Shown here piece after piece: positions 52,601 through 62,970 of a stretch of DNA of 64,000 nt. The translations under genes were made by a program, and so were the position numbers. The stretch is from Caulobacteraceae bacterium. GTDB lineage: Bacteria > Pseudomonadota > Alphaproteobacteria > Caulobacterales > Caulobacteraceae. Positions within the stretch are counted from its first letter, which is position 1. Every line of letters starts with the position of its first letter. The notes under the pieces are model-generated. The model worked only from the letters and a program-made list of their open reading frames with translations, had not been told where the DNA came from and ran no database searches. Where the stretch lies: positions 28,578 through 92,577 of the forward strand of contig DAIDGR010000074.1 in NCBI GenBank assembly GCA_027452265.1, read 5' to 3'.

Positions 52601-54568
52601 GTGGCTGACGCGAGCGCCTCCTTGTCCGCGGACGCCGTTCCGGACACGGGCCCGAAAACGGGCCCGGACCCGAGTTCGGACAGGGGCTCGGAGTCCTCCG
52701 AGGAACGGCGCGGAGGGCCGCGCCGGGGCCTGATGCTCTCGGCCCTGGCCGCGCTGGGCGTGGTGTTCGGCGATCTGGGGACGAGCCCGCTCTACACCTT
52801 CCAGACGGTGGTCTCCTCGGGCGGCGGGCATTTCACCCCGGCGGTGGCCCTGGGCGCGCTCTCGCTGATCGTCTGGACCCTGATCGTCACCGTCTCGGTC
52901 AAGTACTGCCTGTTCGTCATGCGCGCCGACAATCGCGGGGAGGGGGGCATTCTGGCCCTGATGTCCCTGGTGGGCGCCGATGCCCTGAAGGGGCGACTGG
53001 CCCTGTTCACCGCCATGGGGCTGCTGGGCGCGGGCCTGATCTATGGCGACGGCGTGCTGACCCCGGCGATCTCGGTATTGAGCGCCCTGGAGGGGGTCAA
53101 CGTTGTCACCGACGCTCTTAAGCCCTTCATCATGCCCCTGGCGGTGGCCATCCTCGCCCTTCTCTTCGCCGCCCAGCGCTTTGGCACGGCGAAGATCGGC
53201 GCCGCTTTCGGGCCGATCATGGTGGTCTGGTTCGGGGTCATCGCGGTTCTGGGACTGCGCGGCGTCTTTATGGCGCCCCAGGTTGTGGCCGCGCTCAATC
53301 CCCTGGTGGGGCTCAGTTATCTGCTTCATAGCGGATCAGCGGGGCCGCTCGTCCTGGGCGGGGTGTTTCTGTGTATCACCGGCGGCGAGGCCCTCTATGC
53401 CGATATGGGCCACTTCGGAGCCGGGCCGATCCGCCTCTCCTGGTACGGCCTCGTCCTACCGGCCCTGTTGATCTCCTATGCGGGCCAGACCGCCCTGATG
53501 GTCCACAAGGGCGTGGTCAACGGCAATCCCTTCTTCGAGTTGGCCCCGGGCTGGGCGGTCTATCCCCTGGTCGCCCTCTCGACGGTGGCGACGATCATCG
53601 CCAGCCAGGCGATCATCACCGGCTCCTTCTCCATGACCCGCCAGGCGATGCAGCTGGGCTGGATGCCCGGCCTGCACATCCGTCAGACCTCGGACCAGGT
53701 CTACGGCCAGATCTATGTGCCCCTGGTGAACTGGCTGATGATGATCGGAACCCTGGCCATCACCGTCATCTTCCGCACCTCCGATCACCTCGCCGGGGCC
53801 TATGGCTCGGCGGTCTCCTGCACAATGCTGATCACCACCTGCCTGCTGTTCCTGGCGATGACCCGGACCTGGAAATGGCCGCTGTGGAGCGCCATCCCGG
53901 CGGCCGGTCTCTTCCTGGTGGTGGATGCGGCCTTCTTCGGGGCCAACCTGTTCAAGATCCTGGATGGGGGCTGGCTGCCCCTGACCCTCGGTGCGGCGAT
54001 CTTCGCGGTGATGATGAGCTGGCGCGCGGGGATCGACGCGGTGCGCGCCAGTCAGGCCCGTCGGGGAGCCGATCTGGAGGCCTTCCGTGAGACGCTGCGC
54101 GGTGTGCCGCGTACGCCTGGCGTCGGGGTATTCCTCAGCCGTCAGTCGGAGGGAGCTCCGGCGGCGGTGCTCGACCACATCCACTTCGCCGGTTCGTTGC
54201 ACGCCCAGGTCCTGGCCGTGACGGTCGAGTTCCAGCCTCGGCCGCGCGTGCCCGAGCGCGAGCGCTCAAGCTGGGAAGCGGCGTGTGAGGGCCTGTTCCA
54301 CGTCACCGTGCGGTTCGGCTTCATCGAGGTTCCCGACCTTCAGGCCGCCCTGCGCCGGATCAACCTCGCGAGCCACCAGATCGATCTCGATCACGCGGTC
54401 TATTTCGCCAATCGCGACCTCGTGACCCGGGCCGCCGCCCGGCCGCGGATGGCCGACTGGCAACGCATGATCTTCGCCTTCCTGTTCCGCAACGGCGTCC
54501 GCGCCTTCGAACGCTTCAACCTGCCCCCCGCCAAGGTGGTCGAGGTGTCCCGGGAGATCGAGGTTTAG
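52601..54568 (+). CDS. kup: Low-affinity potassium transporter Kup
   Basis: K+/H+ symporter of 655 residues with about twelve helices and a soluble C-terminal domain (about 480-655). Family motifs: FGDLGTSPLYTFQTVV (helix 1), VKYCLFVMRADNRGEGGILAL and GVLTPAISVLSALEGV (helix 4), GEALYADMGHFG and the C-terminal PAAVLDHIHFAGSLH. GTG 52601 starts the protein, only 5 bp after the ABC ATPase stop, so it probably belongs to the same transcript. The N-terminal 35 residues are unusually rich in Asp, Ser and Pro. Length is slightly more than E. coli Kup (622). Confidence 0.93.
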   Translation: MADASASLSADAVPDTGPKTGPDPSSDRGSESSEERRGGPRRGLMLSALAALGVVFGDLGTSPLYTFQTVVSSGGGHFTPAVALGALSLIVWTLIVTVSVKYCLFVMRADNRGEGGILALMSLVGADALKGRLALFTAMGLLGAGLIYGDGVLTPAISVLSALEGVNVVTDALKPFIMPLAVAILALLFAAQRFGTAKIGAAFGPIMVVWFGVIAVLGLRGVFMAPQVVAALNPLVGLSYLLHSGSAGPLVLGGVFLCITGGEALYADMGHFGAGPIRLSWYGLVLPALLISYAGQTALMVHKGVVNGNPFFELAPGWAVYPLVALSTVATIIASQAIITGSFSMTRQAMQLGWMPGLHIRQTSDQVYGQIYVPLVNWLMMIGTLAITVIFRTSDHLAGAYGSAVSCTMLITTCLLFLAMTRTWKWPLWSAIPAAGLFLVVDAAFFGANLFKILDGGWLPLTLGAAIFAVMMSWRAGIDAVRASQARRGADLEAFRETLRGVPRTPGVGVFLSRQSEGAPAAVLDHIHFAGSLHAQVLAVTVEFQPRPRVPERERSSWEAACEGLFHVTVRFGFIEVPDLQAALRRINLASHQIDLDHAVYFANRDLVTRAAARPRMADWQRMIFAFLFRNGVRAFERFNLPPAKVVEVSREIEV

Positions 54569-54582
54569 GGAAAAACAGAGGC

Positions 54583-54601
54583 CGGATCGCATACGGATCC
54601 G
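54583..54601. terminator. Small hairpin between convergent kup and SDR genes
   Basis: CGGATC-N7-GATCCG (6-bp stem) lies 14 bp after the kup stop and 12 bp after the SDR stop on the other strand. It could serve both directions; there is no T run, so this is a modest prediction. Confidence 0.4.
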
Positions 54602-54613
54602 CCGCCCGAATTC

Positions 54614-55417
54614 CTACCTCATTCCCAGCGACGCCATGCCCAGGTGGCTGCCGGCATCAGCCAGGAGGGTTTCGCCGGTGATGTGGCGGGCGGCGGGGGA
54701 GGCGAGGAAGACAGCCGCGCCGGCGATGTCTTCGGGCTTGGAGGCGACCTTGAGGGGGCTGGTTGCGGCGGCCCCCTGGCGCAGGCGGTCGACCCGCTCG
54801 GCGTCCATCCCCCGTCCGAACCAGGGCGTGTCGATATAGCCGGGGCAGACGGCGTTGACCCGGATGCGTGGGGCCAGGGCCCGGGCGAGCGACAGGGTCA
54901 TGGTGACCAGCGCGCCCTTGGAGGCGGCATAGGGGACGGAGCTGCCGATGCCCGTGACGGCGGCGATGGAGGCGGTATTGACGACCGCGCCGGGCGCCTC
55001 GCCGGCCTCGAGCAGCGAGCGGGCGGCGCGCAGCATCTGATAGGCGCCCACCACATTCACGCCATAGAGGCGCAGAAAATCCTCCGCCGAGACGGCGTCG
55101 AGATCGGCGTGGTTGTTGGCGAACACCGTCGTGCCGGCATTGTTGAACAGGGCGTCGACCCGGCCAAACGGGGCCGCGGCGGCGGCGATGGCCCGGCAGT
55201 CGGCGTCATTCGCCACATCGCCCTTGACCAGAACCGCCTTGGCCCCGGCGGCCCGCACCTGGTCCGCGGTGATCTCCGCCTCGGCGGCGCTGGAGGCGAA
55301 ATTGATCACCGCCGCGCCGGCCCCGCGCGATGCGACCTCGACGGCGATGGCGCGGCCGAGGCCGGTCGAGCCTCCGGTCACGACCACCACCGCGCCTTCG
55401 AAATCCCTGCCTGCCAT
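54614..55417 (-). CDS. Short-chain dehydrogenase/reductase (FabG-like)
   Basis: NAD(P)-dependent oxidoreductase of 267 residues. Motifs: GGSTGLG (residues 15-21) for cofactor binding, NNAGTT, catalytic Ser in NTASIAAV, Tyr and Lys in YAASKGAL, and the C-terminal IDTPWFGRGM with the final SHLGMASL. The classic FabG-like set supports activity on hydroxyacyl or ketone compounds, but the substrate is unknown. It is divergent from queF (about 103 bp) and convergent with kup. Confidence 0.88.
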   Translation of the reverse strand: MAGRDFEGAVVVVTGGSTGLGRAIAVEVASRGAGAAVINFASSAAEAEITADQVRAAGAKAVLVKGDVANDADCRAIAAAAAPFGRVDALFNNAGTTVFANNHADLDAVSAEDFLRLYGVNVVGAYQMLRAARSLLEAGEAPGAVVNTASIAAVTGIGSSVPYAASKGALVTMTLSLARALAPRIRVNAVCPGYIDTPWFGRGMDAERVDRLRQGAAATSPLKVASKPEDIAGAAVFLASPAARHITGETLLADAGSHLGMASLGMR

Positions 55418-55520
55418 GGCTCTCTCCTGGGCTCACTCGTGGGGCTCAACTCGCCCTGGGCCATACGCGCGCGCCGGCCCGCCTGTCGATTCCCGCCGCG
55501 CCCTGACCTAAAAGGGCTGC

Positions 55521-55973
55521 ATGGAAACCCTGAATCTCACCCAGCTCGGCCAGGCGGTCGGCGGCTTTTCCAGCCCCGAGGCGGCGGTGCTCGAACGCGT
55601 CCCGAACCCGCAGCGGGAGGTGACCTATCTGGCCCGCTTCATCGCCCCGGAGTTCACTTCGCTCTGCCCGGTGACCGGCCAGCCCGACTTCGCTCGGCTG
55701 GTCATCGACTATGCCCCGGACGCGTGGCTGGTGGAGTCCAAATCGCTGAAGCTGTTTCTTGGCGCGTTCCGCAACCATGGCGCCTTCCACGAGGACTGCA
55801 CCCTGACCGTGGCGCGGCGCATCGTGGCGACCGTCGCACCCAGGTGGCTGCGCATCGCCGGCTTCTGGTTTCCGCGCGGCGGCATCCCCATCGATGTGTT
55901 CTGGCAGACGGGCGCCCCGCCCGACGGCCTGTGGGTCCCCGAGCCGTCGCTCGAGGCCTATCGCGGAAGGTAG
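55521..55973 (+). CDS. queF: NADPH-dependent 7-cyano-7-deazaguanine reductase (short-form QueF)
   Basis: T-fold enzyme of 150 residues that reduces preQ0 to preQ1 in queuosine biosynthesis. Catalytic Cys49 lies in [13 protein letters not shown], with Asp56 as the proton donor. The substrate-binding ESKSLK (from Glu72) and the later HEDC are both conserved. Length is that of the short YkvM-type enzymes. No other queuosine gene is in the window, and no preQ1 riboswitch was recognised upstream. It converges with the nitroreductase gene, leaving 19 bp between stops. Confidence 0.93.
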   Translation: METLNLTQLGQAVGGFSSPEAAVLERVPNPQREVTYLARFIAPEFTSLCPVTGQPDFARLVIDYAPDAWLVESKSLKLFLGAFRNHGAFHEDCTLTVARRIVATVAPRWLRIAGFWFPRGGIPIDVFWQTGAPPDGLWVPEPSLEAYRGR

Positions 55974-55992
55974 CCCTCAGGGCGATAGCTCC

Positions 55993-56607
55993 TCAGGGCC
56001 GCCAGACCGTCGTCAGCGCGTCCAGGTCCGGCCGGGCCCGCTCCAGCGGCGGCTCGGCCGCCGTGCCGAGATGGACATAGCCGGCGACGCGCTCCTCGGT
56101 CCGGGCGCCCAGCAGGGCCAGGGCGGCCGGGTCATAGGCGTACCAGTCGGTGATCCAGTTGGCCCCGAAGCCGGACGCCTGGGCGGCCAGGACGAGGCCA
56201 TAGCAAACCGCGCCGGCGGACAGGATCTGCTCCCATTCCGGGATCTTGCCGGGCCTTGGCGCGGAGAGCACCGCGACGGTGATCGGCGGGGTCGTGATCT
56301 TGCCAAGCTTGACCCGGGCGACCTCGGCGTCAGGGCGGGCCGCGGCGATCTCGCCAAGGCCGGCGACGAAGGCGGACTTGGCCTCGCCCTCCAGAACGAC
56401 AAAGCGCCAGGGGGCGAGCTTTCCGTGGTCGGGGCTGCGGGCGGCGAGGCGCAGGATCGCCGCCAGTTCGGCCGGCGAGGGGCCCGGGGCGGTCAGGCCA
56501 AGCGCCGAGGCGGAGCGCCGGCGGCTGAGGAAGGCCAGGGTCTCCGGAGATCTCACGATTGGCAGGGCGTCGCCGAACAGGGGCGCGGCGAGATCAGACG
56601 GGGTCAT
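55993..56607 (-). CDS. Nitroreductase-family FMN protein (YdjA-like)
   Basis: FMN-dependent oxidoreductase of 204 residues. FMN-binding motif RRRSASALGL near residue 30, then ILRLAARSPDHGKLAPWRFVVLEG and the second-half GFGANWITDW. The short length matches minimal nitroreductases such as YdjA. The start at 56607 is preceded by GGAG 6 bp upstream; the open frame continues 49 codons further but includes the putative operator region, so is unlikely. Functions in this family include quinone or nitro-aromatic reduction; the true one is unknown. It diverges from cysE across a region containing repeated CGATATAA. Confidence 0.85.
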   Translation of the reverse strand: MTPSDLAAPLFGDALPIVRSPETLAFLSRRRSASALGLTAPGPSPAELAAILRLAARSPDHGKLAPWRFVVLEGEAKSAFVAGLGEIAAARPDAEVARVKLGKITTPPITVAVLSAPRPGKIPEWEQILSAGAVCYGLVLAAQASGFGANWITDWYAYDPAALALLGARTEERVAGYVHLGTAAEPPLERARPDLDALTTVWRP

Positions 56608-56619
56608 GCAGTCTCCAAT

Positions 56620-56638
56620 CGATATAAATCCGATATAA
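56620..56638. promoter_or_regulatory. Direct repeat upstream of the nitroreductase gene
   Basis: CGATATAA occurs twice (56620-56627 and 56631-56638) with an 11-bp period, a one-turn spacing suited to cooperative protein binding. A third, weaker relative (CGATATGA) is at 56700-56707. The AT-rich copies also contain TTATAT on the minus strand, fitting a -10 element for the nitroreductase gene. The binding factor is not known. Confidence 0.45.
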
Positions 56639-56752
56639 CGAACTAACCCTGGCTTACAAGTCGCGTCGGTCCCGCCCATGGCGCGCGGCGTTCGAATACC
56701 GATATGATAGCCGAGGCGGCGTCGGCGCGTCGTGAACAGAGCTTGAAGTCCC

Positions 56753-57589
56753 ATGGCCCAAACCCTGGAAGTGATTGATGCGGACGCTCCCGGCGTCTGG
56801 CCCCAGCTGAGGCAGGAGGCGCAGGCGGTGATGCGCGACGAGGCCAGCCTCGCCTCGCTGATGAGCGCGGTGATCCTGCACCATCCTGACCTGGCCTCGG
56901 CCCTGTCCTACCAAATGGCGCGCAAGCTGGGGGACCAGGAGATGCGGGCCATGAGCGTGCGCGAGGTGGCGCAGGAGGCCTATGCCGCCGACCCGTCCAT
57001 CGTTCGCGCCGCCGAGGCGGACCTGCACGCCGTCTTCGAGCGCGATCCTGCCTGCAAGGGCTATGTCCAGCCGTTCCTGCACTTCAAGGGCTTCCAGGCC
57101 CTTCAGACCCATCGCATCGCCCACTGGCTGTGGCGGCGCGGGCGCGAGGCCCTGGCCTTCTACCTGCAGAGCCGGATGTCCGAGCAGTTCCAGGTGGATA
57201 TCCACCCCGCCGCGCGGATCGGGGAGGGCGCCTTCTTCGACCACGGCACCGGCATTGTCATCGGCGAGACGGCGGTGATCGGGCGTAATGTCTCCCTGTT
57301 GCATGGGGTGACCCTCGGCGGGACGGGGGCCGGACGCGGCGACCGGCATCCCAAGGTCGGCGACGGGGTTCTGCTGGGCGCGGGCGCCAAGGTGCTGGGC
57401 AATATCCGGATCGGCGATGACGCCAAGATCGCCTCGGGTTCGGTGGTTCTGGAGGATGTCCCGGCGGGGTGCACGGCGGCGGGCGTGCCGGCGCGTCTGG
57501 TCAAATGCCCTTCCTGCCAGGAGCCGGCCCGGACCATGGACCACTCGCTCCCCGCCGAGGCTCTGGCCGGGGAGGGTGCGGACAAATAG
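56753..57589 (+). CDS. cysE: Serine O-acetyltransferase
   Basis: First enzyme of cysteine synthesis, 278 residues, making O-acetylserine from serine and acetyl-CoA. The N-terminal helical domain (about 1-140) is followed by a left-handed hexapeptide-repeat helix with IHPAARIGEGAFFDHGTG, VIGETAVIG and LHGVTLGGTG; the catalytic His is in FDHGTG and the acetyl-CoA loop follows. Unlike E. coli CysE, the protein does not end in Ile but has a 27-residue tail with a CPSC pair (Cys247 region), so the classical insertion of a terminal Ile into CysK is not expected. It starts 146 bp from the nitroreductase gene and is followed by the DUF3126 gene. Confidence 0.93.
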   Translation: MAQTLEVIDADAPGVWPQLRQEAQAVMRDEASLASLMSAVILHHPDLASALSYQMARKLGDQEMRAMSVREVAQEAYAADPSIVRAAEADLHAVFERDPACKGYVQPFLHFKGFQALQTHRIAHWLWRRGREALAFYLQSRMSEQFQVDIHPAARIGEGAFFDHGTGIVIGETAVIGRNVSLLHGVTLGGTGAGRGDRHPKVGDGVLLGAGAKVLGNIRIGDDAKIASGSVVLEDVPAGCTAAGVPARLVKCPSCQEPARTMDHSLPAEALAGEGADK

Positions 57590-57659
57590 GCTGCCTTCCG
57601 GCCTCCGGGCTGAGCGGGGCAGTGGCCTCGCTCAGGTTTTTTCGCTATCGGATCGCGTC

Positions 57660-57869
57660 ATGGATCAGAGAGATATCGACCGCATTCAGGCGCACCTGAA
57701 GCGCACCTTCGGCAATCCGCACATCGCCGTGATCGCCCGGCCCAAGCACAAGGACTCGGCCGAGGTCGAGGTGCGAGGCGAATTCATCGGCGTCATCTAC
57801 GAAGATGAGGACGAGGCCGGCTCCTTCATGTTCGAAATGGCCATCCTGGCTGAAGACCTCGACGCCTGA
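57660..57869 (+). CDS. DUF3126-family small protein
   Basis: A 69-residue acidic protein: DRIQAHLKRTFGNPHIAVI at the start, then KHKDSAEVEVRGEFIGVIYEDEDE and a short C-terminal helix. The pattern and size match the DUF3126 family of alphaproteobacteria, which commonly follows cysE, as here (70 bp after it). Function is unknown. The start ATG 57660 agrees with the family's N-terminus; longer in-frame extensions run over the cysE end and are rejected. It converges with uvrD, 16 bp between stops. Confidence 0.88.
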   Translation: MDQRDIDRIQAHLKRTFGNPHIAVIARPKHKDSAEVEVRGEFIGVIYEDEDEAGSFMFEMAILAEDLDA

Positions 57870-57885
57870 GCCGCAATCGGCCCCC

Positions 57886-60237
57886 TCAGGCCGGCTGGAC
57901 GAAGCTGTCGAGGACGCGCTTCTCTCCAGACTGGTCGAAGGTCACGGTGAGCTTGTTGCCCTCCACCACGCGGACGCGGCCATAGCCGAATTTCTGGTGG
58001 AAGACGCGCGCGCCCACAGCGTAGGCGCTGGCGGAGCCCGTGTCTGAGACGGCCACCAGCCGGCCCTCGCCCTCGATCACCTGGGTGCGACCGGGCGGCC
58101 CACCGCCATAGCCGCGCGACTGCGCGCGGCGCCAGCCGGGGCTGTCATAGCCGGCCCCATAGCGCGCCTCGTCCCAGCGCCCCGAGCCCTCGGCCAGGCC
58201 GCCGCCGTAATAGCCGGTCTCCGAGCGCGCCTCGACATTGGCCGGCGGCAGCTCGTCGATGAAGCGGCTGGGAAGCTGGCTGGTCCAGCGGCCATAGACC
58301 TGCCGGTTGGCGGCGAAGGAGACGCGCGCCTCCTCCCGCGCCCGGGTGAGGCCGACATAGGCAAGGCGCCGCTCCTCCTCCAGGCCGCGCGCGCCGTGCT
58401 CGTCGAGGCTGCGCTGGCTGGGAAATACGCCTTCCTCCCAGCCGGGAAGGAAGACCAGGGGAAATTCCAGCCCCTTGGCCGAGTGCAGGGTCATGATCTG
58501 CACCGCGTCCTCGGACCCGCCCTGGTCGAGGTCCATCACCAGGGAGACGTGTTCCAGATAGGCGCCAAGGCTCTCGAAGGCGCCCATGGACTGGATCAGC
58601 TCCTTGAGGTTCTCCAGGCGCGTCTGGCTGGTGGGACCCTTGTCGAGGCGCAGGGCGTCGATATAGCCGCTCTCCTCCAGCACCGTCTCGGCGAGGCGGG
58701 CGTGCGGCGTCTGGCCGATTTGGTCGCCCCAGCGGGCGATGTCGCGCAGGAACTGGGCCAGGGCGGTGCGGGTCCGCGCGGGCAGCTCGTCGGTGCGGAC
58801 CAGGGCCTCGGCGGCGCGGAAGGCCGAGACGCCCTGGCTGCGCGCCAGGCTGAGCAGCTTCTGCACCGTGGTGTCGCCTAGCCCCCGGCGAGGCGTGTTG
58901 ATGATCCGCTCCAGGGCGAGGTCGTCGTCCGGCGACTGGATCAGGCGCAGATAGGCGTGGGCGTCGCGAATCTCGGCGCGCTCGAAAAAGCGCGGACCGC
59001 CGACCACCACATAGGGAATTTGCAGGAGGACAAACCGCTCCTCGAAGGCGCGCATCTGGAACGAGGCGCGGACCAGGATCGCCGCCTCGTCATAGCGCCG
59101 GGTGCGTCGCCAGCGCTCCAGGTCCTCGCCGATCAGCCGCGCCTCGGCCTCGCCGTCCCAGACCCCGCGCACAACGACCTTTTCGCCGCCCTGAGCCTCG
59201 GTCCACAAGGTCTTGCCCAGGCGATCGCGGTTGGCGGCGATCAGGCCTGAGGCGGCCCCCAGAATGTGCGCGGTCGAGCGGTAGTTGCGTTCCAGGCGCA
59301 CGACCTTGGCGCCGGGAAAATCGCGCTCAAAGCGCAGGATGTTGTCCACCTCCGCGCCGCGCCAGCCATAGATCGACTGATCGTCATCGCCGACGCAGCA
59401 CAGATTGCGCCGCTTCTGGGCCAGGAGCCGCAGCCACAGATACTGCGCGACATTGGTGTCCTGGTACTCGTCCACCAGGATGTAGGCGAAACGCTTGTGA
59501 TAGATCTCCAGCACGTCCGGATGGGCGGTGAAGATCTCGAGGTTGTGCAGCAACAGGTCGCCGAAATCGCAGGCGTTCAGGGTCCTCAGCCGCTCCTGGT
59601 AGAGGCCATAGAGGATACGGCCCTTCTTGTCGGCGAACTGCGCCGCCTCGTGATCGGGAACCGCCTTGGGCGTCCAGCCGCGATTCTTCCAGTGGTCGAT
59701 CAGTCCGGCCAGGTGGCGCGGCGTCCAGCGTTTGGGATCGATGTTCTCCGCCGCCAGGATCTGCTTGATCAGGCGCTCCTGATCGTCGGTGTCGATGATC
59801 GTGTAGCTCGACTTGAGCCCGACCAGCTCGGCGTGACGGCGCAGGATTTGGGCGGCGATGGCGTGGAAGGTCCCCAGCCAGCGCAGGCCCTCGGCGCCCG
59901 GCCCGATCATCTGGGCGAGGCGGTGACGCATTTCGCGCGCGGCCTTGTTGGTGAAGGTGACCGCCAGCAGCTCCCAGGGCTGGGCCCGACCGGTGGTCAG
60001 AAGATGGGCGAGGCGCGTGGTCAGGACCCGGGTCTTGCCCGTTCCGGCGCCGGCCAGGACGAGGACCGGCCCCTCCACCGCCTCCACCGCCTCGCGCTGT
60101 TCGGGGTTGAGCCCGGTGAGCAGGTCCGGGCCGCGCGCCCGGGCGAGGTCCGAGAGACGCATGGCGGGCGTCCGGCCGTCGCCGCCGTCTGGCGCGTCGG
60201 GATCGAAGGGCGTCTCGGAGGCGGGCGTGTCGGTCAC
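57886..60237 (-). CDS. uvrD: ATP-dependent DNA helicase UvrD/PcrA
   Basis: Superfamily 1A helicase of 783 residues for nucleotide-excision and mismatch repair. Motifs: LNPEQREAVEA (Q), AGAGTGKT (Walker A), FTNKAAREMRHR, VDEYQDTN (Walker B), DDDQSIYGWRGA (III), RLERNYRST (IV), LHSAKGLEFP (V) and YVGLTRAREEARV (VI). An N-terminal 35-residue Asp/Pro/Gly-rich leader and a C-terminal linker with RYGAGYDSP plus a Tudor-like KFGYGRVRVVEGNKLTVTFD end match the PcrA/UvrD RNA-polymerase-binding tail. The gene is monocistronic in appearance; about 200 bp with a palindromic repeat follow its start. Confidence 0.95.
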   Translation of the reverse strand: MTDTPASETPFDPDAPDGGDGRTPAMRLSDLARARGPDLLTGLNPEQREAVEAVEGPVLVLAGAGTGKTRVLTTRLAHLLTTGRAQPWELLAVTFTNKAAREMRHRLAQMIGPGAEGLRWLGTFHAIAAQILRRHAELVGLKSSYTIIDTDDQERLIKQILAAENIDPKRWTPRHLAGLIDHWKNRGWTPKAVPDHEAAQFADKKGRILYGLYQERLRTLNACDFGDLLLHNLEIFTAHPDVLEIYHKRFAYILVDEYQDTNVAQYLWLRLLAQKRRNLCCVGDDDQSIYGWRGAEVDNILRFERDFPGAKVVRLERNYRSTAHILGAASGLIAANRDRLGKTLWTEAQGGEKVVVRGVWDGEAEARLIGEDLERWRRTRRYDEAAILVRASFQMRAFEERFVLLQIPYVVVGGPRFFERAEIRDAHAYLRLIQSPDDDLALERIINTPRRGLGDTTVQKLLSLARSQGVSAFRAAEALVRTDELPARTRTALAQFLRDIARWGDQIGQTPHARLAETVLEESGYIDALRLDKGPTSQTRLENLKELIQSMGAFESLGAYLEHVSLVMDLDQGGSEDAVQIMTLHSAKGLEFPLVFLPGWEEGVFPSQRSLDEHGARGLEEERRLAYVGLTRAREEARVSFAANRQVYGRWTSQLPSRFIDELPPANVEARSETGYYGGGLAEGSGRWDEARYGAGYDSPGWRRAQSRGYGGGPPGRTQVIEGEGRLVAVSDTGSASAYAVGARVFHQKFGYGRVRVVEGNKLTVTFDQSGEKRVLDSFVQPA

Positions 60238-60287
60238 TTCAGCCAGATTGCGGATCGGGGACGAATCAGAGGGCGAATCAGGAACGC

Positions 60288-60403
60288 TAAAGCACGATGC
60301 ATTTTCGCGGAATCGGCGAAATCGCTAAATCGTGCTCTGTCTCAAAGTCCTTGAGCGCGTTGCGAACCGCCGGGTTGGTTCCTTCTAGGCGCAACGCGCT
60401 CTG
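60288..60403 (-). repeat. Dispersed palindromic repeat, copy 2
   Basis: About 115 bp containing two hairpins. The right one pairs GAGCGCGTTGCG with CGCAACGCGCTC across a 20-base loop; the left one holds the AGCACGAT / ATCGTGCT inverted repeat around TTTTCGCGG. It is the same family as 63632-63746 (same orientation) and 9370-9476 (reverse). It lies between uvrD and the RHH gene, downstream of the latter. Confidence 0.85.
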
Positions 60404-60441
60404 GCCACGACCATGCTCCCGGCCGGCGAGGCGCCAAAGGC

Positions 60442-60693
60442 CTAATCCGCCACTGCGGGCCCCCGAGAGGTCTGGTGAGAGGCCTGGCGACGGGCCTGGT
60501 CGAGGGCGGCGAGGCGACAGGCCGAGGCCAGGGGACGAAGGCCCCGCGCCGCATCGATACGCCGGACCAGGGCCGCGAGGCTCAGGCCCTCGGCGGCGGC
60601 CAGGCTCTCCAGCACCGCCCAGAACTCCGCTTCCAGGGCCAGCGAGGTGGCGTGACCCGCCAGGTTGATCGAGCGCTTCTTGAGGCCCTGCAT
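60442..60693 (-). CDS. Ribbon-helix-helix domain protein
   Basis: An 83-residue DNA-binding-type protein. KKRSINLAGHATSLALEAEFWAVLESLAAAEGLSLAALVRRID fits the alphaproteobacterial ribbon-helix-helix family (one strand, two helices) and the C-terminal part adds Arg/Ala-rich helices. It starts 2 bp after the stop of the aminotransferase gene, so the two are cotranscribed. Small RHH proteins of this family occur near aspC in relatives. Target genes and partner toxin are unknown; no toxin gene is adjacent, so I would not call it an antitoxin. Confidence 0.75.
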   Translation of the reverse strand: MQGLKKRSINLAGHATSLALEAEFWAVLESLAAAEGLSLAALVRRIDAARGLRPLASACRLAALDQARRQASHQTSRGPAVAD

Positions 60694-60695
60694 GC

Positions 60696-62956
<2,261 letters not shown>

Positions 62957-62970
62957 GGCCCTTGACCGGC

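Noticed and set aside
60288..60403. Small ORFs across the dispersed repeats (also near 9370 and 63632)
   Set aside because: Each repeat gives a similar peptide (FRGL-S-ES...NAL) in one frame, but this results from sequence identity of a structured repeat; stop and start positions differ and there is no ribosome-binding site.
60442..60693. RHH protein as antitoxin of a toxin-antitoxin pair
   Set aside because: No toxin-sized partner gene lies on either side; it is paired with an aminotransferase gene.
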